From Nitrospinota bacterium (GTDB lineage Bacteria; Nitrospinota_A; UBA7883; JACRLM01), in the NCBI GenBank assembly GCA_015231995.1, contig JADGAO010000046.1:1-16394 (forward strand): DNA of 16,394 bases. The letters run 5' to 3'. The position numbers were made by a program, and so were the translations under genes. This document shows, in pieces, positions 7,147-13,941 of this stretch; position 1 is the first letter of the stretch, and each line of letters begins with the position of its first letter. The notes under the pieces were generated by a model. The model was given only the letters and a program-made list of their open reading frames with translations, was not told the DNA's origin and did no database searches.

Positions 7147-7787
7147 TTTTTCACGGAAGGCGGCGCGGCGGCGGAAGGCTCCGGGGTTTTGTCCTTTTCC
7201 TGTTTTGGGAAAAGGGTGATTGCCGCAGGCTGGCTTTGGCCGCTTGTGATCTCCATGTCCTCCAGTCCGAAACGGTAGACGACCTTCTCGCCGGTCGCCA
7301 CATTCTTTCCCTGTGTCAATACCGGATCCCCGGTGAGAACCAATGTCTGGGTGTCGCCATAATAAACGGCTTTCTTTCCGGTGGCGATTTTGTCTTTGTG
7401 CGTGATCCGCACCGAGCCGATGGCTTCCATTTCCCGAAGGTTTTCCTGCGTCTTGTCGGAGAAGACATGCATCTCGTCCGCTTCCACCTTCAGCTTGCCC
7501 TTAATCGCCACAACCGACCCGTAAAAGGATATCTTGCTCGATTTTTTCTCCGAAACCATCCGTTGCGACGTGATATTGAGCGGGGCGTTTTTATCCTCCT
7601 GCTCTTCGTCGAGCATTGCGGGCAGTTGGCTCTGCTCTTTTTTCTTCTCGGGCGACACTGCGGGCTTGGAGGCGGTGGCCTTTTTGGGTTTGGAGCCGGC
7701 GGACTTTTCGCTAGCCGCAAAAGCCCAGTTCGTCGCAACAGCGGCGACAATAAACACTGTGAACAATAGACGGATCGTCATTTTCAT
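7143..7787 (-). CDS. lptA: Periplasmic LPS transport protein LptA (OstA-like)
   Basis: Periplasmic bridge protein carrying LPS from LptC to LptD. A Sec signal peptide is plain: basic MKMTIR, a hydrophobic core and AFA-AS at residues about 22-26. Residues about 27-65 are a Lys/Pro/Ala-rich spacer, then an OstA-type beta-jellyroll: NITSQRMV, YGSVVAIKGKLKVEADEMHVF, VRITHKDKIATGKKAVYY and VLTGDPVLTQGKNVATGEKVVYRF. The tail is again Pro/Ala/Lys-rich. At 214 residues it is somewhat longer than the E. coli protein because of the two low-complexity segments. Start overlaps the lptC stop (ATGA). Confidence 0.93.
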   Translation of the reverse strand: MKMTIRLLFTVFIVAAVATNWAFAASEKSAGSKPKKATASKPAVSPEKKKEQSQLPAMLDEEQEDKNAPLNITSQRMVSEKKSSKISFYGSVVAIKGKLKVEADEMHVFSDKTQENLREMEAIGSVRITHKDKIATGKKAVYYGDTQTLVLTGDPVLTQGKNVATGEKVVYRFGLEDMEITSGQSQPAAITLFPKQEKDKTPEPSAAAPPSVKK

Positions 7788-8332
7788 TTCTTCACCGGTA
7801 AAATCGCCACGTTCACGCCGGAGAGTATCTCTACCATCTCGTCATCCAGGCGCGCAATCAGGCCTTTTCCGCGCAAAGTAAAACCCTCCCCGAACACCCG
7901 CACCGGATCGTCCGTCCTTATTTCCCTCGCCGAGTTTTTCCATGTAAAGCTGTCCGTCATCAAAGCCCTTCCTGTATTGTCCCGCACCAGCGTCCCGCCC
8001 GACGCGGTGATATCGTTAGTAGCGTTGATCAACACTCCTTTTTGAGCGCTCAACGTAACTTCGCCAGCCTCTTTCGAATACGACACTATGGTGAATTTCT
8101 CCAGGTCAATCCGCGATTCGTCAAGGGCTATCACAGCCGTTTCAGCCCACAAATCCATTTCTTTCGCGTTGCTCTTCTTCTGCGTCAGGCGTATCCCGTT
8201 AAGCTTCATCACGTCGCCCTGCTTACCGGCTTTCTCCTCGGCTCCCTTAGGCTCCGCGCCTGGCATAAACAAGCCCATGAAAACGAGGGCGGCGAGGAAA
8301 GCTACGGCAAGCAGGATAAAAACAGATTTCAT
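7784..8332 (-). CDS. lptC: LPS export inner-membrane protein LptC
   Basis: Bitopic inner-membrane protein (182 residues) with one N-terminal transmembrane helix (residues about 4-23) and a periplasmic OstA-like domain that accepts LPS from the LptBFG complex. The domain shows the expected repeating beta pattern: VMKLNGIRLTQKKSNAKEMDLWAETAVI, VTLSAQKGVLINATNDITASGG and IRTDDPVRVFGEGFTLRGKGL. No good Shine-Dalgarno precedes the ATG. In many relatives the gene before lptC is kdsC or another Kdo gene; here it is the HNH endonuclease, 46 bases away, which suggests an insertion at this point. Confidence 0.92.
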   Translation of the reverse strand: MKSVFILLAVAFLAALVFMGLFMPGAEPKGAEEKAGKQGDVMKLNGIRLTQKKSNAKEMDLWAETAVIALDESRIDLEKFTIVSYSKEAGEVTLSAQKGVLINATNDITASGGTLVRDNTGRALMTDSFTWKNSAREIRTDDPVRVFGEGFTLRGKGLIARLDDEMVEILSGVNVAILPVKK

Positions 8333-8378
8333 AAAGATTTAACGGTCAAAACGTCTCCGATAGCAATGCCTCCCAAGC

Positions 8379-9116
8379 TCAAGATCGCTTTCCGGTTATG
8401 CGCCGAAGAAGTTTTTTAACGAAGGTCGGCATATCTTCCTCGGCGGTATCCGCCATTCTCTTCACTTTATCATATTGGTGCGCTTCGTTGCCCTGCCAGA
8501 CCATTTCCAGCCTGCGAATATCGCGCATGGCTACATGGGCATAGTTTATAGGCGAAGCCCAATAACATGACTGACAGATCGTGGGATCGCGTTTATCGAT
8601 CCAGTTTGGGCAGTGTTCGCATGACCATGATTTCGCGCGGTTACAGGATGAGCACACGAGCATATAATGATCGGGATTCCTGTTTGGGAGGAGATCGTCA
8701 CCCGCAATTTCATAAGGGACTCGATGGTCAATTTGCAGGTAACGCTCCTCAAATAAAGCGGAGCAGATGCGGCATTGCTCACCGTGTTTTTCTACTAAGT
8801 CCTTCTTGAATTGTTTTGAGAATGCCTGCCGTCCTTTGAGCTTATCCGCCCGAAAGTCTTCCCACTTGGCAAAACGGTATGCGCCTATTGATCTGCCCGT
8901 TGAGTCCTTCACGTTAAATGTTTCAAGGGGTATTCCTTGTTCCCGAACATCGCGCGCCGCCCTTGGCGGATGATTGTAGCCGTACTTTTCTTTCAGTTCT
9001 TCGGTGGTGATAAGGCCATGTTCGATGATATGCCCAATAACGGTTCGAGCGCGTTTCGCCACTACAGACCGCAATATTCGCATGATGTTTTCGGGTATGC
9101 TCTTCTTCGGCGTCAT
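8379..9116 (-). CDS. HNH endonuclease, probable restriction enzyme
   Basis: A 245-residue nuclease. N-terminal part (about 18-82) looks like a winged helix: VIGHIIEHGLITTEELKEKYGY, then PPRAARDVREQGIPLETF, suited to DNA reading. The catalytic part has the ββα-metal pattern: C115-x2-C118, the DH pair at 130-131 (LQIDHRVPYEIAGDD), N147, then C155-x2-C158-N159 and K162. A further pair, C166-x2-C169 and C181-x2-C184, implies a second structural zinc site. It follows the methyltransferase gene by nine bases in the same direction, the classic arrangement of a Type II restriction-modification pair. Recognition sequence unknown. Rows I counted in this gene run about 43-55% G+C, below the flanking genes. 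Could instead be a non-restriction HNH nuclease, but the partner makes that less likely. Confidence 0.85.
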   Translation of the reverse strand: MTPKKSIPENIMRILRSVVAKRARTVIGHIIEHGLITTEELKEKYGYNHPPRAARDVREQGIPLETFNVKDSTGRSIGAYRFAKWEDFRADKLKGRQAFSKQFKKDLVEKHGEQCRICSALFEERYLQIDHRVPYEIAGDDLLPNRNPDHYMLVCSSCNRAKSWSCEHCPNWIDKRDPTICQSCYWASPINYAHVAMRDIRRLEMVWQGNEAHQYDKVKRMADTAEEDMPTFVKKLLRRITGKRS

Positions 9117-9125
9117 GGCGGGCTT

Positions 9126-10043
9126 TCAGAATAAGGACAATTCGGCCTGCGTCACGGGCTGGCTTTTCATGATTCGGGGTTCTCCAATACGCTTGACCAG
9201 CGCAGGGGAAATATAGAGCGATTCGACTGTTTCCACGTTTCTGCCAAGCAAAGTCGCCTGCGATGAAACGCCCGCAGACACTTCGATATGATTCAGATTA
9301 AGACTGCTTGGCAACGTGTTTCCATACATTTTGTCGCCTGCTCGTCCGTCATAGCTGACGATGAAAGAAAGGCGCCTGCGATTCATGTCCTCCAAGGCTT
9401 CCACAAATCCATCAAAGGGCAAACCTTCAAAGTATCTGTTATCCCTTCCGCCGCAGACCCCTTGATATGGAGGATCCATATAAATAACGTCTGTGGAGTT
9501 GGCGTTAATAATCGCTTTCTGGAAATCACCATACCGAACCACTGTGATGCCATGAAACAGGCGGGACGCGCCCAATATATGCTTCGCAACCGTTTCAGGT
9601 TTCGCTCCCCTTCGCCGGTTATCCGGGCTTTGGTTAAACTCCCCATTGGCGTTGTATCGGACAGACGCCTTTACGCATCTGGCAAGAAGGTAGAGCAGGT
9701 AATCGGGATCATGGCTCTTGTTGAATTCGCCTCTGATGTGGTCGTAGTATTGCCTTTCATCGCCACTCTGATCATTCCACAACCGCTTATATGTGGCGAT
9801 GAGATCATTAGGGTTATTAATAATGCGGCTCCACAGCCTCATCAAAGGTTCATTGGCGTCGTTCAGAACAATCTGGTTGACCATTCCATTTGCCGCCGCC
9901 GCAATGGAAACGGCGGCAGAACCAGCAAAAGGCTCAAATAATCGCACCTTTTCTTTCGGGAAAAGGGGCAGGATTTTCTGCGCCAAACCGCGCTTGCTCC
10001 CTTGATATGGGATTGGGTGAGGAAGGACTCTGCCAGTAATCAT
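9126..10043 (-). CDS. DNA adenine-N6 methyltransferase (Dam/D12 class)
   Basis: A 305-residue S-adenosylmethionine-dependent enzyme of the alpha-class (D12) adenine methyltransferases. Motif X PIPYQGSKRGLA (10-21) and motif I LFEPFAGSAAVS (35-46) form the cofactor site; motif IV is DPPY (190-193) in VIYMDPPYQG, the catalytic tetrapeptide for N6-adenine. The middle region (about 95-185) is the likely target-recognition domain. All catalytic motifs are intact, so the enzyme should be active. It precedes the HNH endonuclease and most simply protects the host from it. The start ATG overlaps the stop of a 13-codon upstream frame; no strong Shine-Dalgarno is seen. Lower G+C than neighbours suggests horizontal arrival. 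Confidence 0.92.
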   Translation of the reverse strand: MITGRVLPHPIPYQGSKRGLAQKILPLFPKEKVRLFEPFAGSAAVSIAAAANGMVNQIVLNDANEPLMRLWSRIINNPNDLIATYKRLWNDQSGDERQYYDHIRGEFNKSHDPDYLLYLLARCVKASVRYNANGEFNQSPDNRRRGAKPETVAKHILGASRLFHGITVVRYGDFQKAIINANSTDVIYMDPPYQGVCGGRDNRYFEGLPFDGFVEALEDMNRRRLSFIVSYDGRAGDKMYGNTLPSSLNLNHIEVSAGVSSQATLLGRNVETVESLYISPALVKRIGEPRIMKSQPVTQAELSLF

Positions 10044-10081
10044 AGGTTGTTGTAACGTTCCAGAGGATGCGGTATTTTCAT
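10040..10081 (-). CDS. Possible 13-residue leader peptide before the methyltransferase
   Basis: A short frame reading MKIPHPLERYNNL ends in TGA that overlaps the methyltransferase ATG (ATGA), the same coupling pattern used by the real genes in this operon. It fills most of the 70-base tsaE-methyltransferase gap. The ribosome binding site is poor. It may be a translated leader that feeds ribosomes to the methyltransferase, or chance. Confidence 0.2.
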   Translation of the reverse strand: MKIPHPLERYNNL

Positions 10082-10113
10082 TTTTGCGCTATCCACCCGC
10101 CTTATTCCAATTC

Positions 10114-10587
10114 CTAGGCCACCGCGCTTTTCATCTTCTCAATGATGTCTACGCGTGCGGTGACGGATATTTCCCTTTCGGTTTCCGAGACGTCATCAAT
10201 TCTTATCAGGATGGCCTCGTTTCTCATTTCCGCCGGTAGCCTGTCCGCCCATTCCACGACGGTGACGCGCCGATGGCTTGTCTCATCGAGAAGAACGATT
10301 GTCTCAAGTTCTTCCGGCGTTTTCAACCTGTACAGGTCGGCGTGGCGCAGGGGGATGGGGCCTGGATAATCGTAGGTCAGGATGAACGTGGGGGAACGAG
10401 CGGGAACGTCCAATCCCGTGACGCCTCGTATCAACCCTCTCGCAAGAACCGTTTTGCCTGCGCCAAGGTCTCCTTCCAGCGCGACAAGGTCGCCGGGTTG
10501 CAGGGCTTTTCCCAGTTTTTCGCCGATAAGCTCCGTCATCTCTGGAGAGTGGGTATGCAGGACTATCTTGTCGCCAACCTTTGTCAA
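10114..10587 (-). CDS. tsaE: tRNA threonylcarbamoyladenosine biosynthesis ATPase TsaE
   Basis: A 157-residue P-loop ATPase that works with TsaB and TsaD to make t6A37 in ANN-decoding tRNAs. Landmarks: Walker A GDLGAGKT (39-46), RSPTFILTYDY (64-74), the HxDLYRL motif (HADLYRL) and VVEWADRLP, all in the usual order and at the usual length. The start is a TTG at 10587, preceded by AAGGGG about ten bases upstream; the first in-frame ATG would remove conserved N-terminal sequence. The kinase stop is 12 bases upstream. Confidence 0.95.
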   Translation of the reverse strand: MTKVGDKIVLHTHSPEMTELIGEKLGKALQPGDLVALEGDLGAGKTVLARGLIRGVTGLDVPARSPTFILTYDYPGPIPLRHADLYRLKTPEELETIVLLDETSHRRVTVVEWADRLPAEMRNEAILIRIDDVSETEREISVTARVDIIEKMKSAVA

Positions 10588-10599
10588 TCCGGGGACCCC

Positions 10600-12237
10600 T
10601 TAAACCGCGCCCGGAGTTTTTTCAACTGCCGCAGTTGGAACAATTATGGAAAACGACGTGCCCACGCCCGGCTCGCTTTGCACAGAAATACTCCCGCCGT
10701 GCGCTTCCATCGCCATTTTGCAGAAGGTCAACCCAAGCCCGGTGGAATATTTGACGGGGCGCATGTCGTCGGCCTGATAGAACTTCTCGAACACCTTGTC
10801 GAGATACTCCTTCTGGATGCCGGCTCCGTTGTCGGCAACCGTCACGCTAAATCCATTCTCCCCCAGCCGAGAAACGCAGACCTTTATCTCGCCGCCGTCT
10901 CCGGTGTGGTTGTTGGCGTTTGAAAGAAGGTTCCATATCACGCGCGATATGATCCGCTCGTCCACCATCGCCGTCAACGTTTCCGTCTCCGGTTCGAATT
11001 TCACGGTTTTATTCGCGCGCGAGGCGGAAGCCTGCGTCTTGAGCGCGGCCTTACGCGCAAGTGTTACGATATTCGTCTCGACTTTCTGGATAACGAACCT
11101 CCCCTCCTCCATCTTGTTGAGGTCGAGAATGCTCATTATCATCTCCAGCAGTTCTTCCGAAGAGCTTTCCGCAACGTCCAGAAGCTCCATCGCGAAATCG
11201 CCAGAGACATATTCGCGCAATACGCTAAGGTTGGACATGATATCCCCGGCTGGCCCTTTAAGGTCGTGTACCAACATGTTAATCATTGTGTCTTTGAACG
11301 CCTGCAGATCGCGAAGTTTTAAGTTTGCGTTCTTGAGCCTGTCGCGTTCATTATGCACTTCGGCGGAGAGCAGGGCAGTTATTATCACGCCGGAGATCAC
11401 AGAGAACATGGATTCGTCGTCTTCGGAGAACTTGGCTTTGTCCAGTTTGTCAGTGATGTTGATAACCCCTATGACCGATCCCTGGAAGCTGATTGGAATG
11501 GTCAAAAGATGCGGGCTTTTGTATCCCCTGATTCCTTCAGACGGCTCTACGCCGGTGAAATCCCTGTTCTCGCCACGGACGACATTGTTCTGGCGGATGG
11601 ATATGGACGCTATGGAGCCAGAGTCCAGGCTCTGTGTCATCCCGATGATGTCCGGGTTTGTGGCCGCACGGACGACAAGGGCGCCGTCGTCATTGAGTAA
11701 CATTATGGAGCCTCTGGAGGCATTCATCGCTTCCAGCGTTATTTTCAACGCCTCGCCGAGGTTTTCGTCCAGAGTCCGCTTCGCCGAAGATGCGACCTCC
11801 GCCGTTTTGGTGACTGTCTGGAGGAGAAGCAGTTTTCTTCGGGCGCTTTCCAGCTCAATAGCATTTTGGATGTTTTCCATAAAAAGATGGAACATCGGTT
11901 CGGAAACGGTTTTCCACAAGCTGTCGTCTCTGGGAGCCGGGCATATAGGCCCTTTGCACATGATTTCCAAAGTCCGCCCGCCAGCCCCTCTCAATATAAT
12001 CATTGGAACGCCGTCGAGCTTGTCCACCATCTTCTGCATCGCGCCCGGCTCCGCCATTTCCGAAAGCTCGGCGTCTATGACCAGCAGGTCAACAGGTGAC
12101 ATGGAATGTATGGCCAAGGCTTCCGGTACGCTTCGCAATCCAAGGCTCTCCCATCCCTCCGTCGCAATCAGGGCTTCCAGGCGCGAGGAGATGGCGCGAT
12201 CTACGGTGATCCAGACTGCTTTCAAACGCTTTGCCAT
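10600..12237 (-). CDS. GAF-domain sensor histidine kinase with receiver-like N-terminus
   Basis: A 545-residue soluble kinase; no membrane segment is seen. Residues about 5-115 resemble a response-regulator receiver: DLLVIDAEL puts Asp55 at the phosphoacceptor place, but the later Thr/Ser and Lys landmarks are not convincing (VPMIILRG, then a cysteine-bearing loop), so it may be degenerate. Residues about 150-290 are a GAF domain (SIMLLNDDGALVVRAA, IPISFQGSVIGVINI). A short coiled linker leads to HisKA with the H-box VHDLKGP (His324), then HATPase: N-box NLLSNANNH (436-444), G1 VADNGAGI, F-box FEKFYQ, G2 STGLGLTF. All catalytic boxes are intact. ATG 12237 is preferred: the frame stays open further upstream but there it runs antisense through the phosphatase gene. 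No response regulator gene is nearby. Confidence 0.9.
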   Translation of the reverse strand: MAKRLKAVWITVDRAISSRLEALIATEGWESLGLRSVPEALAIHSMSPVDLLVIDAELSEMAEPGAMQKMVDKLDGVPMIILRGAGGRTLEIMCKGPICPAPRDDSLWKTVSEPMFHLFMENIQNAIELESARRKLLLLQTVTKTAEVASSAKRTLDENLGEALKITLEAMNASRGSIMLLNDDGALVVRAATNPDIIGMTQSLDSGSIASISIRQNNVVRGENRDFTGVEPSEGIRGYKSPHLLTIPISFQGSVIGVINITDKLDKAKFSEDDESMFSVISGVIITALLSAEVHNERDRLKNANLKLRDLQAFKDTMINMLVHDLKGPAGDIMSNLSVLREYVSGDFAMELLDVAESSSEELLEMIMSILDLNKMEEGRFVIQKVETNIVTLARKAALKTQASASRANKTVKFEPETETLTAMVDERIISRVIWNLLSNANNHTGDGGEIKVCVSRLGENGFSVTVADNGAGIQKEYLDKVFEKFYQADDMRPVKYSTGLGLTFCKMAMEAHGGSISVQSEPGVGTSFSIIVPTAAVEKTPGAV

Positions 12238-12268
12238 TGGAAATAACTCGCTTTGATGGCCACGGGCC

Positions 12269-12297
12269 TTGTCGAAAAATCCTCGGTGTTTTAATAT
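12269..12297 (+). promoter_or_regulatory. Possible sigma-70 promoter for the phosphatase operon
   Basis: TTGTCG, 17 bases, TAATAT: four of six matches in each hexamer with ideal spacing, in the 66-base divergent gap between the kinase and phosphatase genes. The expected start point is at or just before the first ATG (12304), implying a leaderless message or use of the second ATG at 12313. The gap also holds GGCCACGGGCC, a small inverted repeat that could be an operator. Confidence 0.35.
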
Positions 12298-12303
12298 CGT
12301 TAA

Positions 12304-12900
12304 ATGATTGTAATGCCGGGCGATAAAACACTCAACGCAATTCTTGTCCGCCACGGTGAAACGGAGGCGAATAAAGACGGGATAGCGCAAGGCCAGACGG
12401 ATACGCCGCTGACAGGCGAAGGTGTTGCGTCCACGCTCAGGAAGGCCGCGAAACTCGCCAGGTTTGCGTTTTCCGCGATTTATTCGAGCGACCTTCAACG
12501 CGCAGTGACCACTGCGGAGCTTCTTAAAAAAGCCATAGGTTTCTCAAAGCCGGTTTCCCTCTCTTCCGACCTGCGGGAGATTGATTTCGGCGCTCTATCA
12601 GGAAAATCCAGGGAAGAGATTATGCCAATCGTCCGCCATCACAAGGCCGATCCATCGCTCCGATATCCGGGTGGGGAGGGCGGAGCCGATCTGATTGCGA
12701 GAACGGAACGTTTCTTTGCGGAAGCTCGCGTCCGGCATGTGGGGGAATCTATTCTTGTGGTGACCCACTACGGCGTGATGGAGACTGTCGCAAAACGCTT
12801 CGCAGGTTTTCCCCCGGACGAACCTGTTGTCATCGGATCCGACGATGTGTGGCTGTTGGAGTTGGGAGATGGTGGAGCAAGATTTGAAACGGCGCTGTGA
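12304..12900 (+). CDS. Histidine phosphatase family protein (phosphoglycerate mutase-like)
   Basis: A 198-residue member of the branch-1 histidine phosphatase superfamily, which forms a phosphohistidine intermediate. Catalytic residues are all visible: LVRHGET with Arg16 and His17, SSDLQRAVTTA with Arg66, REIDFGALSG with the acid Glu92, and VVTHYGVM with His155. Substrate cannot be told from sequence; relatives act on alpha-ribazole phosphate, phosphosugars, nucleotides or proteins, and no cobalamin genes are adjacent to favour CobC. The start is either ATG 12304 or ATG 12313; neither has a clear Shine-Dalgarno, and the catalytic motif begins only after both. Divergent to the kinase gene. Confidence 0.9.
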   Translation: MIVMPGDKTLNAILVRHGETEANKDGIAQGQTDTPLTGEGVASTLRKAAKLARFAFSAIYSSDLQRAVTTAELLKKAIGFSKPVSLSSDLREIDFGALSGKSREEIMPIVRHHKADPSLRYPGGEGGADLIARTERFFAEARVRHVGESILVVTHYGVMETVAKRFAGFPPDEPVVIGSDDVWLLELGDGGARFETAL

Positions 12901-12974
12901 TTGCAACCTCATCCGCCTTGCCCGCTAATATCCAAATATGTTACAAATCTGCATGAAGCCTCAAGGAGCGGATC

Positions 12975-13931
12975 ATGAACGACGAAGATTTCAGAGACGA
13001 TCACGAATTTGAGGATATCGACAAGGACCAACTCGACGCGTTCGAGCGGGAACTTAACGATGAATCAAAAAAGAAGAAAAAGAAACTTTACCTCGTCGCA
13101 GGCGGGACTGTGGTCTGCGCCGGGGCGCTACTTTTTTTCAGCGGATGGATGGATCAGCAGGAGACGGTAAAACGTCCAGTTCCGGTGAAAGCCTCCGCCA
13201 CGGCTACGGCAGAGAAGGCTCCAGACGCCAAAGCCGCCGACGCTAAAGCTCCCGCGCCCAAAGCTATGGAGGCAAAACCACAGGCTGTCAAAACAGATGC
13301 GGAGATGGAAGCGGCCCAGCAGAAGAATGTCGTGGAGACGGACTCCAGGGCTCCCGGAGCCGTGGCCGAGGCTTTGCCTTCGCCCGAAGCCAAACCGGCT
13401 GGAGGTAAGGATCAAAAAGGCGTGGCGAAACCGGCTTCTCCGGCAGACCCGAAGGCTGTTCACTCCCCATCAACGGCCTCATCAGGGTTTATTGTGCAGG
13501 CAGTGGCGACATCGGACGCAGACCGGGCCATTTCCGCGCGTGACGACCTCGTCGCCAAAGGTTACAAAAGCTGGATATCCATCGGCAAGGTAAAGGAGAG
13601 CGTTTTTGTGGTGGAGGCCGGGGAGTTCGCTTCCATTAAAGACTCTGCGCCTCAAAAGGAAAAACTCGAGAAGGCCGGATTCGAAATACGCATGACCCAG
13701 TCCGGGGCGAAAACGTCGCTTGTCGCCGGAATGTTTCAGGACAAGGCCGGGGCCGACGCAGTGGCGGCGCGGCTGAAAACCGCTGGGTTCGCCTCAAAGG
13801 TCGTCAACAGAAAAGAGCCTTCCGATCTGTACCTTGTGCGCGTGGGGCCTTACCATTCCGCTGACGAGGCGAAGAAGGCTGGCGACACTATCAAGACCGC
13901 CGGGTATAACCCGCTCAGCGTGGCGCAGTGA
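12975..13931 (+). CDS. Membrane-anchored protein with two SPOR-like repeats
   Basis: A 318-residue bitopic protein: acidic cytoplasmic N-terminus (1-30), poly-lysine stop (32-37), one transmembrane helix (about 38-56), then a long Ala/Lys/Pro-rich periplasmic tether (about 60-170) and two tandem SPOR-type modules, about 170-242 (GFIVQAVATSDADRAISAR) and about 246-318 (TSLVAGMFQDKAGADAVAARL). Each shows the family's two beta-alpha-beta units with a VxxGxF/Y strand (VVEAGEF, VRVGPY). SPOR domains bind glycan strands stripped of peptides at division sites, so a cell-division or envelope role is likely. Start is fixed by AAGGAG six bases upstream. First repeat is the more divergent. Confidence 0.88.
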   Translation: MNDEDFRDDHEFEDIDKDQLDAFERELNDESKKKKKKLYLVAGGTVVCAGALLFFSGWMDQQETVKRPVPVKASATATAEKAPDAKAADAKAPAPKAMEAKPQAVKTDAEMEAAQQKNVVETDSRAPGAVAEALPSPEAKPAGGKDQKGVAKPASPADPKAVHSPSTASSGFIVQAVATSDADRAISARDDLVAKGYKSWISIGKVKESVFVVEAGEFASIKDSAPQKEKLEKAGFEIRMTQSGAKTSLVAGMFQDKAGADAVAARLKTAGFASKVVNRKEPSDLYLVRVGPYHSADEAKKAGDTIKTAGYNPLSVAQ

Positions 13932-13941
13932 TCTGGCTAAT

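Noticed and set aside
10591..10599. GGGGTCCCC palindrome between the kinase and tsaE genes
   Set aside because: Arms of four bases with a one-base centre are too short to form a useful hairpin, and the spot doubles as the tsaE ribosome site.
10796..12256. Long plus-strand open frame (486 codons)
   Set aside because: It lies entirely antisense to the histidine kinase, is Ser/Arg/Ile-rich without any recognisable domain, and has no ribosome site; a codon-usage shadow.
12238..12498. Upstream extension of the kinase frame by 87 codons
   Set aside because: It runs antisense through the start of the phosphatase gene, is Arg-rich and precedes the natural beginning of the receiver-like domain at ATG 12237.
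12901..12974. Possible promoter between the phosphatase and SPOR genes
   Set aside because: TTGCCC is present but the hexamer 17 bases later (TTACAA) matches the -10 poorly; only the ribosome site is convincing.
13195..13290. Repetitive Ala/Lys codons in the SPOR gene that look like a DNA repeat
   Set aside because: The units vary at the DNA level; this is a low-complexity protein tether and not a tandem repeat or CRISPR array.
13834..13941. Upstream extension of the DUF4139 frame
   Set aside because: It overlaps the SPOR coding sequence in another frame and would bury the signal peptide; ATG 13942 gives a normal export signal.
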